A stretch of 39,070 nucleotides of DNA from an uncultured Myxococcales bacterium. GTDB lineage: Bacteria; Myxococcota_A; Bradymonadia; UBA7976; UBA1532. Every line of letters starts with the position of its first letter. Position 1 is the first letter of the stretch. Positions 8,184-15,408 of this stretch are shown one piece after another. The translations under genes and the position numbers were made by a program. Where the stretch lies: NCBI GenBank assembly GCA_903847385.1, contig CAINDO010000304.1, forward strand, positions 1 through 39,070. Direction: 5' to 3'. Below the pieces are notes generated by a model. The model saw only the letters and a list, made by a program, of their open reading frames with translations, was not told the DNA's origin and searched no databases.

Positions 8184-10064
8184 TCACTCCGGCGTTGGAC
8201 CGGTGCCCCCTTCGTCGACTCCGCGCTCGTCTGCTGCGGACGAGATCGGCACTCGCAGAAGTGCAAGAAGGCACAACACGACGAGGTTCGATGTCCACGC
8301 GTTGAACTCCCCGACGTGCGCGTATCCGTGAGCGACCTTGTTCCGAAGGTTCATGCTGCCCGGTGCGTTCGTCATCACCAGGCGAAACAGCCGAGCGTCG
8401 GCGGCGGGGAGGCCCAACTTCTCGAGTTCAGTGAGAAGTTCCTCGATCGACTGCCAGTGGTAGGCGCCAGACCTGGGCTTGAATTTCGCGGCCCCGCCTC
8501 CGAGACGCTCCACGAGACCGCGGAGGCAGCCCTCGAAGCGCGCCACGAGGACGTGCACAGCGTCGATGTGCCGCTCCTCGAACCATGCTCTCAGGCCAGC
8601 GTCCATCAGGTCGGCGTGCTCTGGTCGGACCATGGCCCTCGCGGCGAACGTCGCCACCACGCTCCCGACCACCTGCGCGGCACCTCGGATCATCGCTCTC
8701 AGCGCAGGGGCAACGACGCCGCTTGCCCGCATGCCGACCTGCAAGATCGCGTGTCGCGCGGCTTCCTGCTCGACCCGCTGCTCTTCGTTGCCGCCGACTC
8801 CGACGACGCGCCCATCCTCGAGCTGCAGTCTTGGAATCGGTAGGCGCCACGCGATGAGGCCATCGAGCGATGCCAGGGCAGCCGCGCGATCTTCTGCCGG
8901 ATCGGTTGGTCCGCACCACTCGAGCAGCGCGCAGAATCGCCGGTCGTCGTCTGGTTGGTCGAGGACGTCGCGGACATGGCCTTCCAGTTCGGCACGGTCC
9001 ACCTCGACCGTTGACGTGGAAGTCTTCATTGCCGCCCTCGATTCGCGCCCGGCGACAACGAGCTCGCGCTCGACCGATTCGAGGCGCGCCACGATGCTGG
9101 GGTCACGCGGATACTTCGACTGCACATGCCTCAGCAGATGGGCACCACGCATCAGGTGGTACAGGCGGGTCGCCGGCTCCGCAGCCGCCGCGGCATCTAC
9201 AATGAGGTCCACGCGCTGAAGCGCGGCCTGAGCCGCGACGTCGCGATCGCCTGAAAGCCACGCCAACGGTTCAATGAGTTCGACGCATCGCTCGATGAGG
9301 GACGCCGCGCCCTCGGCGGCGGCCGCGTCCCTGATGCGTTCGAGCCTCTCGCGAAGAGCCGCGAGCACGAGCGAATCAGCATCGCCAGCTCCATCGCCGA
9401 TTCGAATCGCGGCTGTCGCAGCGTCGATGATCGGCATCCGGACGGCTACGGTTGCGGGGCGACACGAGAACGCGCCGAGCATCGCCCACACTTTCGTGGT
9501 GACCAACTCGCCGCCGGGACTGAATGAGCGCCCAATGTCGGCGGCTCGGCACAGAGCGTCGATCATGTCGGCCGAGCCGCCATCGCCCTCATTGAAGATC
9601 CCGCCGGCGGCGACGAGCCCCAATCCGGCGTCGATCCCCAGCTCATAGCGGGCGCGTCCGGGCGGCTCGAATTCGAAGAGGAAGTCCAAGAGGCGAGCGC
9701 GGGCGCACGGGTTGACGACGAATCGGCCAAGCTCACGGATCGTCGCGACCATGGGCTCCAACGGCGCTTCGACTCCGAAGTGCGCCTTCAGCCACCCAAA
9801 CCTGCGAGGGGGCGCCTGTTTGTCACGCGTGCCTGGTTGCGCCGCGAAGAAGAACAGCGCCTCGAGGTGAGGCCACCACGAGGCAGCCGCTTCCACAACG
9901 GCCGCGGCGTCGCGGCGCGCCTGAACTAGGCCTGCAACGTTGTGGTAGTAGAGGAAGTCGACCCTTGGGATCGTGTCGATTTCTGATGCGAGAGCCGCCA
10001 GGAATTCGCGGGGAACAGGCGACTCTTTGCTGGTGCTTCCGTCTGATGCCTTTCGCTGCGCCAT
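8184..10064 (-). CDS. Large helical protein with C-terminal HEPN-type R-x4-H motif (DUF4209-like)
   Basis: 626 residues, mainly Ala/Leu/Arg helices, with no signal peptide; a hydrophobic C-terminal helix (about 593-605) follows the key motif. Near the end, 'MNLRNKVAHGY' contains R574-N-K-V-A-H579, which fits the HEPN R-x4-6-H ribonuclease signature and the 'RNxxAHG' ending of DUF4209-type proteins. The rest shows no motif I can name. The gene is 95 bp downstream of the DUF4143-type ATPase gene, same strand. Third codon positions are less GC-biased than in the flanking genes, which suits a transferred gene. A role in RNA cleavage or phage defence is possible; only the motif supports it. Confidence 0.6.
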   Translation of the reverse strand: MAQRKASDGSTSKESPVPREFLAALASEIDTIPRVDFLYYHNVAGLVQARRDAAAVVEAAASWWPHLEALFFFAAQPGTRDKQAPPRRFGWLKAHFGVEAPLEPMVATIRELGRFVVNPCARARLLDFLFEFEPPGRARYELGIDAGLGLVAAGGIFNEGDGGSADMIDALCRAADIGRSFSPGGELVTTKVWAMLGAFSCRPATVAVRMPIIDAATAAIRIGDGAGDADSLVLAALRERLERIRDAAAAEGAASLIERCVELIEPLAWLSGDRDVAAQAALQRVDLIVDAAAAAEPATRLYHLMRGAHLLRHVQSKYPRDPSIVARLESVERELVVAGRESRAAMKTSTSTVEVDRAELEGHVRDVLDQPDDDRRFCALLEWCGPTDPAEDRAAALASLDGLIAWRLPIPRLQLEDGRVVGVGGNEEQRVEQEAARHAILQVGMRASGVVAPALRAMIRGAAQVVGSVVATFAARAMVRPEHADLMDAGLRAWFEERHIDAVHVLVARFEGCLRGLVERLGGGAAKFKPRSGAYHWQSIEELLTELEKLGLPAADARLFRLVMTNAPGSMNLRNKVAHGYAHVGEFNAWTSNLVVLCLLALLRVPISSAADERGVDEGGTGPTPE

Positions 10065-10158
10065 GCACGACGAAGTACCACGTCATCGACGGCCCGCAGA
10101 AGGGCAAACGCAAGCGCGACCCCGGCGCGGACGAAGTGCCTGCCATCTCGCCCCGCCA

Positions 10159-11481
10159 TCACTCCGACGCGGATGACACGGGCGAGGCCATCGCCCACGG
10201 CGACGCCAACCAGGCGGCCGGCCGCCACGCCACGGGCACGCCCTCGATGACCGCATCGTGTGTGAGGCTCAGGTTGACGACGACGAAACGCGTCGGCTGG
10301 TAGGCCTGGATGAAGCTGCGCGCCGACCGGGTGAGCTCGGGCCGGGTGAGCGCGGCGGCCTTGCACTCGATGCCGATCAGGCCCCCCTGTGCCGCGTCGT
10401 CGATGACGAAGTCGACCTCGGCTTTGGAGGTGCTTCGCCAGTACCGGAGCGTCCCGCCCGGGTGGAGCGGATCGAGGTGTTTGCGCAGTTCGGCGGCGAC
10501 CAGGTTCTCGAAGAGCGCGCCGCGGTCCGTCCGCGCCGCGAAGGGCTCGAAGCGACCCGTGATCGCGTTGAGGAGTCCGTTGTCACAGAAATAGACCTTG
10601 GGATGATGCGTGACCTCGGCCCGTTTGCCGCCCGCGAACGGCGTCACGCGCTGCAGCACCTGTGACTCCACGAGGAGATCGACGTAGTTCTCCACCGTGT
10701 CACGGGAGATGCCACACAGGGCGGCCCACTCCGATGTGTTGACCAGGCTCCCCACCTGCCCGGCGATCAGCAACAGCAACCGCCGAAACGCGTCCAGGTG
10801 TTTGATTCTGAAGAGGTCCGACGCATCCCGGATGACGAACGCCTCGAGCAGACCGCGGAGCGTGCGCTCGGGGGCGGGGCGCGTCACGACCTCGGGGTAG
10901 CCGCCCAGGACCGCGGCGGTCTCCGCCAGCTCGCGCAGTCGCGCTTCGGCCAGGAGCGGCGGCAGCCCCGCCGGGGCCAGCTCGGCGAGGCTGAGCGGGT
11001 GCATGAAGGCACGCACGGCCCGGCCGGCGAGAGACTCGCGTGTGCGGGCGTGAAGATGCCAGGCGCTGGAGCCCGTGATGTAGAGTGGATTCGGCAGCTT
11101 GGCGTCCACCAGGCCCTTCACCAGCAGCCCGGCGTCGTCCAGGTGTTGGGCTTCCTCGAAGAGCACCGGCGTGGTCGAGAGCGTCAAGCGACGCAGGTCG
11201 GCGGCGACGAGGCTCGCCGAGCGCGCCCACGACCGGATGGCCAACTCCTCGCAGTTGAGAAGCAGGGGGGCGACGCTTGCCCCGAGGCGCCCGCGGAGCC
11301 ACGTCGACTTCCCGACCTGGCGCGCCCCCACGAGGAGGTGCGCCTTCCCGGCGACCGGCCAGTCCGTCGTCCCCCGAACGATCCGTGGCACGTACCCGTC
11401 GGGTGGCCGCGCCCACTCGGACAACCGGTCGGGCTGCTCCATCCACGGATTTCCGGCGCGAATGACGTCGAGAAGGTCCAT
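10159..11481 (-). CDS. AAA+ ATPase with DUF4143 / PD-(D/E)xK-like C-terminus
   Basis: 440 residues. Walker A is G52-ARQVG-K58-S-T; Walker B is 'VLFEEAQ' (106-112); a sensor-like 'YITGSSAWHL' follows (134-143). A wHTH-like section (about 245-290) leads into the DUF4143 region with a nuclease-like pattern: E325, D357 in 'EVDFVID' and E372-C-K374. These residues match the catalytic set of PD-(D/E)xK folds. Cytoplasmic. Proteins of this family are widespread accessory genes of uncertain role. The ATG lies one base from a 59-bp palindrome and no ribosome site fits, so translation is probably leaderless. Confidence 0.9.
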   Translation of the reverse strand: MDLLDVIRAGNPWMEQPDRLSEWARPPDGYVPRIVRGTTDWPVAGKAHLLVGARQVGKSTWLRGRLGASVAPLLLNCEELAIRSWARSASLVAADLRRLTLSTTPVLFEEAQHLDDAGLLVKGLVDAKLPNPLYITGSSAWHLHARTRESLAGRAVRAFMHPLSLAELAPAGLPPLLAEARLRELAETAAVLGGYPEVVTRPAPERTLRGLLEAFVIRDASDLFRIKHLDAFRRLLLLIAGQVGSLVNTSEWAALCGISRDTVENYVDLLVESQVLQRVTPFAGGKRAEVTHHPKVYFCDNGLLNAITGRFEPFAARTDRGALFENLVAAELRKHLDPLHPGGTLRYWRSTSKAEVDFVIDDAAQGGLIGIECKAAALTRPELTRSARSFIQAYQPTRFVVVNLSLTHDAVIEGVPVAWRPAAWLASPWAMASPVSSASE

Positions 11482-11541
11482 GACCGCAATTAACCCCGGC
11501 CGTTGCGGTCGTCAACCGCAAATGACGGGGTTGATTGCGGT
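11482..11541 (-). promoter_or_regulatory. 59-bp symmetric operator/promoter upstream of the ATPase gene
   Basis: Four copies of ACCGCAA/TTGCGGT stand at 11483, 11503, 11515 and 11535 (spacing 20, 12, 20), arranged symmetrically about 11512. The outer arms extend to 15 bp (11483-11497 against 11527-11541, one mismatch). On the coding (minus) strand TTGACG, a 17-bp spacer and TAATTG lie inside the palindrome, ending six bases before the ATG. Transcription would then start at or next to the ATG. A dimeric or tetrameric regulator binding here would cover both promoter boxes; autoregulation is inference. Confidence 0.6.
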
Positions 11542-11562
11542 TGCTGGCCGAAGGCGAGGCGC

Positions 11563-11598
11563 GGCGAGCGTCACGGGGTGCTCACCAGGTCGACGACC
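11563..11598 (-). other. Relic of a lipoprotein gene's 3' end
   Basis: 33 of 36 bases match 15401-15436, which holds the last codons and stop of the lipoprotein gene at 15409. On the minus strand it reads '...VVDLVSTP' and stop, against '...VVDVVSSP' and stop. No coding frame of useful length continues upstream of it, so it looks like the remains of a paralogous gene or of a duplicated segment. Confidence 0.5.
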
Positions 11599-11664
11599 GG
11601 GCCGGCCATCCGCGGGTAGCCGGGTATCGCCCGCACCGGCAGTCATCGAACGGCGGCGCCACAC

Positions 11665-11940
11665 TCACCCCCGCCGGCGCGGCACCAGCAGCAGCAACAC
11701 ACCCGCGATGAGCGCGATGGGCGCGGCGACCACGGCGCCGAAGTACAGGACCACGTAGAACACACCCCCGAGCGTCGGCGCGAGGCCGCCGACGGGCGTG
11801 CCCGAGAGCACCGTGGTGTATTCGCGCAGGCCCAGGGCGTGCACGAGCCCGAAGGCCAGCCAGAGCAGGCACGCCCGCAGGGCGAGGCCGGCGGGGGACA
11901 GCAGCGGCGCCCCGAAGGCGCGCTCAGGGAGCCGCGTCAT
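11665..11940 (-). CDS. Small integral membrane protein
   Basis: 91 residues. The start at 11940 has a strong GGAGGT site five to six bases upstream and overlaps the end of the preceding gene by 17 bp, so the two are coupled. Two hydrophobic stretches (about residues 16-32 and 58-85) are separated by a Gly/Thr-rich loop; the tail is PRRRG. No family recognised. Its coupling to the linalool-dehydratase-like gene suggests a membrane accessory for that protein. Confidence 0.7.
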   Translation of the reverse strand: MTRLPERAFGAPLLSPAGLALRACLLWLAFGLVHALGLREYTTVLSGTPVGGLAPTLGGVFYVVLYFGAVVAAPIALIAGVLLLLVPRRRG

Positions 11941-13129
11941 GCGCACCTCCACCTGCGCGGAGGCGGTCCCAAAGTGGTCCCACCACGCTCGCGTAGAGCA
12001 GCACGGCGTCACCGACCTGGTTGCTGGCGGCATAGCGCAACCCATGCGCGTCCCGGATGGGGAACGCCGCGAAGTCGAGCGTGCGGTGCAGCGCCTGCAG
12101 GTAGTCCGTGTCACCGACGGTCGCGGCGCCCAGGAAAGCCATGCCGCTGGCACCGGCGCTCACCTCGATGACTGGGATGATCGGCCCCGAGTCGACGTCG
12201 CGCGGGCCCTGCCAGCTCGCGGGCCACTCGATCGCCCAGCCGAACCCGAGAAACGTGCGCCCCAATTCGGCGCGCGCGCGCCGGTACTGGTCCGCGGCAT
12301 AGTCCCGGTCCAGCGCGTCCAGGCAGTGGATCACCATCCAGATGGACGACCCCTCGGGCCCGTCCAGCGGCTGACCGGCGAAGGTGAAGCTCGAGACGAG
12401 AAGCCCCGTCGCCGGATCCGTCAGGTTCGCCTTCAGGGACGCCAGGACCTGCCCGATGAAGGCGGCGTGATCCGTTCCGTCCAGGACGTCCAGCATGCGG
12501 ATCGCCACCAGCGCGACGGTGTTGCAGAACATCCAGCCCTCGTCCGGGTAGCTCTCGCCCACACGAGCAGGACTGCGACCCATGGACTGCACCAACGCCT
12601 CGACCCGCTCACGCATGCCGGTCGCGAGGTCCGCGCGCTCGGCGAGCATCCGGCGGGCGCCCATCATCAAGGCGATCTCGCCGTCGACGAAGATGCTCCG
12701 GTCGAGGCCGGACTGGAACCGCCCGATGCCGGCGTAGTCCATCATGAAGAACCGGAAGCCGTGCTCGGCCTCGAGGCGCAGCGTCTCGTCGACGATGGCA
12801 TCGATGACCCGCACGGCGTCCGGTGTCTTCGAGGGCGTTCGGAGGGCCTCGTTGGCCAGGGCGAGCACCAGGAACGTGCGCCCCATGAAGTCCCACTCGG
12901 CGTTGCGGGCCCGCATGCGGTCGACCTCGGCGGCCCGCAGGGCGGGGTCGGACCAGAGGGCGAGATGTCGCGTGGCGAGCGCCCGGGCGTCCGCCTCGGG
13001 CTCGGCGGGCGTGAAGACGAACTGCAGCGCGGGGAGCCAGAGCGCGGTCGCGACGCCGAGGGCGACCAGGCCGTGGAGCGGGCGCACGCGTCGGGTCTGT
13101 CCCGAAGGCGGCGTGCTAGCGGTCGCCAC
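11924..13129 (-). CDS. Linalool dehydratase/isomerase-like protein with N-terminal membrane anchor
   Basis: 401 residues from a GTG start. A hydrophobic segment (about residues 19-40) makes it a membrane-anchored, probably periplasmic protein. The rest looks like an alpha/alpha-barrel: 'FVDGEIALMMGARRML', 'WMFCNTVALVAIRMLD', 'GSSIWMVIHCLDALD', 'GFGWAIEWP'. This resembles the linalool dehydratase/isomerase group, which hydrates and isomerises monoterpenes with cysteine and acid residues. I recognise the pattern but cannot align it to confirm the catalytic residues, so substrate and activity are open. The small membrane protein downstream overlaps it by 17 bp. Confidence 0.55.
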   Translation of the reverse strand: MATASTPPSGQTRRVRPLHGLVALGVATALWLPALQFVFTPAEPEADARALATRHLALWSDPALRAAEVDRMRARNAEWDFMGRTFLVLALANEALRTPSKTPDAVRVIDAIVDETLRLEAEHGFRFFMMDYAGIGRFQSGLDRSIFVDGEIALMMGARRMLAERADLATGMRERVEALVQSMGRSPARVGESYPDEGWMFCNTVALVAIRMLDVLDGTDHAAFIGQVLASLKANLTDPATGLLVSSFTFAGQPLDGPEGSSIWMVIHCLDALDRDYAADQYRRARAELGRTFLGFGWAIEWPASWQGPRDVDSGPIIPVIEVSAGASGMAFLGAATVGDTDYLQALHRTLDFAAFPIRDAHGLRYAASNQVGDAVLLYASVVGPLWDRLRAGGGAHDAAP

Positions 13130-13392
13130 GATTCCGTCGCACGCTCATCGGGCCACGGCCGTCGGCGCCGGCGAGGATGCACTTGCCGGGGAAGGCGATC
13201 TGGATCGGCGCGCGCGTCGTGTTGGCCGTAGGTGACATCAGGCGCGAGTGTGCGACGGTCCACCGCCTGACGCAATCTGTGTTGGCACTGGTCGTGCGCC
13301 CCGGCCAACATCTGATCCGGAATCGACCGCTCACGGCGGGCATGTCGACGACGCAGATGCCCCGTGGCCGCCGGGCTGCTACCTTCGCGCGG

Positions 13393-13903
13393 ATGCCTCA
13401 CAAGAACCGCAGACTCTTCGATGCCATCGAAGCCGGCGAGGTGAGCACGGTGCGGGCGATCCTCGACCAGGACCCCGCCGTCATCGAGGCGTGGGGCGAT
13501 GAGAACCGGTATCGCCGGGACAAGACGCCGCCGATGTAAGCGCTGCAGCGCGCGCATGGCCGGCGGCCCTCGCTCGTCGGTCATCTCGCTCGCCGTGGGT
13601 TTCGTCATTCCGGGGAGAGACATCCGCCCCATGGCGGCGCTCGTCGAACGGCTCATCGACGCCGGCGCCGATCCGAACGACGCCCTCTACCCGGCCTGTC
13701 ACGCCTACAATCGGGCGTTCGATCAGCCGGAGCTCATCGAATGCCTGCTGAGACGCGGGGCGGACCCCGACCGCGTGGTTGGCGAGACCGGCGCTACGGT
13801 TCGGCGCCTCGTGGAGGTGAACGCCGCTCGCTATTCGGGGCACGTGCTCGAACTCTTCGGGCTCGGCCCGCAGGAACGGGTCCAAGCCCCCAGGGTGGAC
13901 TGA
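13393..13903 (+). pseudogene. Ankyrin-repeat protein, broken gene
   Basis: ATG 13393 begins 'MPHKNRRLFDAIEAGEVSTVRAILDQDP', a good ankyrin repeat start. After 'RDKTPPM' the frame hits TAA (13537-13539) where the family usually has Tyr in 'TPLMYALQ'. The remaining repeats ('LVERLIDAGADPNDAL', 'LIECLLRRGADPDRV') are in another frame (+1), ending at 13903. A nonsense change plus a frameshift means two lesions, so this is a decayed gene rather than one sequencing error. Function of the ancestor: a protein-protein interaction module, partner unknown. Confidence 0.8.
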
Positions 13904-14323
13904 GGTGTCCCGTTCAGGGCTGGCGCGGGCGCGCGCCGCCCGCCTGTGCGAATGAACCGAGGCCCGAATCTACCCCCGCAATGTGGCCTCACGCGCAGGT
14001 TGCCGCCCGTCGAGCGCGTGGGTTGGACCGCACGGTGCTGACAAGTCTGGACGATGTCGTTCGAAGAGCACGGCGCTTGGGGCCGCGTCGTCTGCTTCAC
14101 GCCGACCGACCTCGGCTCGCTCGACGTGAGGCTCCTTGAACGGGGCTCGGGGTGATTCAGACGCGTGCAATCGCCCAGCTCGGGCGGGCGTGGAGCGTTG
14201 CGGTCCCCTCGATCGGCCGGATATGCTCCGCGGGATGCTCGTTGGCGCACCAATCGCTGCTTGATCTGGACTCGCTGAAGTCGGCGAGTGGCTGAACTCT
14301 TGGTACTGTGGCAAGGTTGGGGA
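13904..14323. other. Gene-poor stretch with one copy of a 58-bp diverged repeat
   Basis: No convincing coding frame on either strand. 13992-14049 is one copy of a repeat whose other copy is at 15249-15306 (roughly three quarters identical, no gaps, both ending ACAAGTCTG). Base composition here and into the next gene is lower in GC than in the flanks. I see no promoter or terminator I can defend. Confidence 0.5.
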
Positions 14324-14671
14324 ATGAATTCACAGATTGTAGTCGGGATTCTGGTCTTCGCGGTCTTCGCAGTTGCCGTCGGCTCGCTCCTCGTCAAGAT
14401 CATGAGACACGGAGGGCTCAAAGGCGCGATGTTTGGTGCGCCGATCGATCGCACCGTGGGTGAGGTCACAGGCAACGGCGAGAGGAACGTGAGCATCGTG
14501 GCCAGGGTTCACACGCTGGGCGGCGACGCTCCAGAGAGGGCTGTTTGCCTCGAGGTCGTCGCCACGAGCTTTGCGAGCTACCAGATGATGCCCGTCACGT
14601 TGTCGGCTTCAGAGGCACAACGGTTGGCGCTGCTTCTTCAGTCGGCTGCGGCAGGCCGCCAAGCCGGATGA
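14324..14671 (+). CDS. Small membrane-anchored protein, unknown function
   Basis: 115 residues from ATG 14324, preceded by AAGGTTGGGGA, which favours this start over one at 14288. One membrane helix (about residues 5-24) is followed by a soluble part with 'NGERNVSIVARVHTLGGDAPERAVCLEVVATSF' split by charged residues, and a C-terminal 'SASEAQRLALLLQSA' helix. It is less GC-rich at third positions than the neighbours. No family recognised. It stands alone between repeats and relics, so it may be a recent arrival. Confidence 0.5.
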   Translation: MNSQIVVGILVFAVFAVAVGSLLVKIMRHGGLKGAMFGAPIDRTVGEVTGNGERNVSIVARVHTLGGDAPERAVCLEVVATSFASYQMMPVTLSASEAQRLALLLQSAAAGRQAG

Positions 14672-14925
14672 CAAGGCGCTCATGGACCGGCACCGGGGCG
14701 CCGTTCACCTGAGCAACGGCCGCAGCCGCCCGCAGCAAGTCGGACACCTCAAGGCGTCGATCTCGAAGACGCGGCGGAGCAAGCCCGAACGTCGTTGAGC
14801 CGCGTGAACCGCTCATCGGACACTGTCGGCGTGACCAATGCAAATCGGGCGGAAGCGACCGCATCCATTGGCGGATGGCCGGCCCGCACCCCGTGCCGCC
14901 CGCCCTGCCGCTCGAAGGCATGCCC
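14672..14925. other. Gene-poor stretch before the FAD relic
   Basis: A 38-codon frame (14683-14799) reads 'MDRHRGAVHLSNGRS...' but has no ribosome site and no recognisable content, and I do not call it a gene. The last 40 bases (about 14885-14925) resemble the sequence just upstream of the intact FAD oxidoreductase at 18774, so the relic that follows carried its leader with it. Confidence 0.4.
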
Positions 14926-15029
14926 ATGAGCGATATCAGACCATCGCCGTCACCGGTGCCGGCCTTTCGGGCCTGTCCTGTGCGCGGGCGCTCGCCGACG
15001 CCGGCGCCCGCGCGGAGCTCTTCGATGAG
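14926..15029 (+). pseudogene. 5' fragment of a renalase-like FAD oxidoreductase (relic)
   Basis: 14937-15027 matches 18783-18873 at roughly 85% without gaps, covering the dinucleotide-binding start 'GAGLSGLSCARALADAGA'. Two extra bases after the third codon put the ATG at 14926 out of frame with that sequence. Similarity stops after 'ELFDES'; the frame runs on to 15197 as 'RLPRETMLRAFGWAPEIHGY' and does not match the intact gene. A truncated, frameshifted duplicate of the gene at 18774. Confidence 0.8.
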
Positions 15030-15248
15030 TCCCCCCAGAGATTCGAGGCGCACGTTCCAGGAGCAGCTCGCCGGGATCGGATCAATGCGCAGTACGGCGA
15101 CGCACCCCAGATGAAACTGCGCCTCGCCGCGCTGCGTCTGCCGCGCGAGACGATGTTGCGGGCCTTCGGCTGGGCTCCGGAGATCCATGGGTACTGACGA
15201 CGGCGCCGGCGCCGCCGCGTTGGCCGAGCCACTCGCCGTGTCGCAGTT

Positions 15249-15306
15249 CGCGCGGGTTGCTGCCCGTGGAGCGCGCGGCTCGTGCCGCCCGCTGCTCACA
15301 AGTCTG
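15249..15306. repeat. Second copy of the 58-bp diverged repeat
   Basis: Aligns without gaps to 13992-14049, same orientation, both ending ACAAGTCTG. The interval between the copies contains the small membrane protein gene and the FAD relic. The remaining sequence to 15408 holds no gene that I can support. Confidence 0.55.
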
Positions 15307-15408
15307 CCCCCGATAGGCAGCCCGCGACCGCACTCTGCCGATACTTCAGCGTGATGTGGGCGCCGGCCGGCAGCGTCTCGGGGGTGTGCCCCTGAGTCGG
15401 GGCGAGTG

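Noticed and set aside
14683..14799. 38-codon frame between the small membrane gene and the FAD relic
   Set aside because: No ribosome site, basic low-information sequence and no recognisable family.
14838..15197. Intact 119-residue FAD protein
   Set aside because: The FAD-binding stretch is a copy of the start of the gene at 18774, and the native ATG is out of frame with it; the N-terminal extension is leader sequence.
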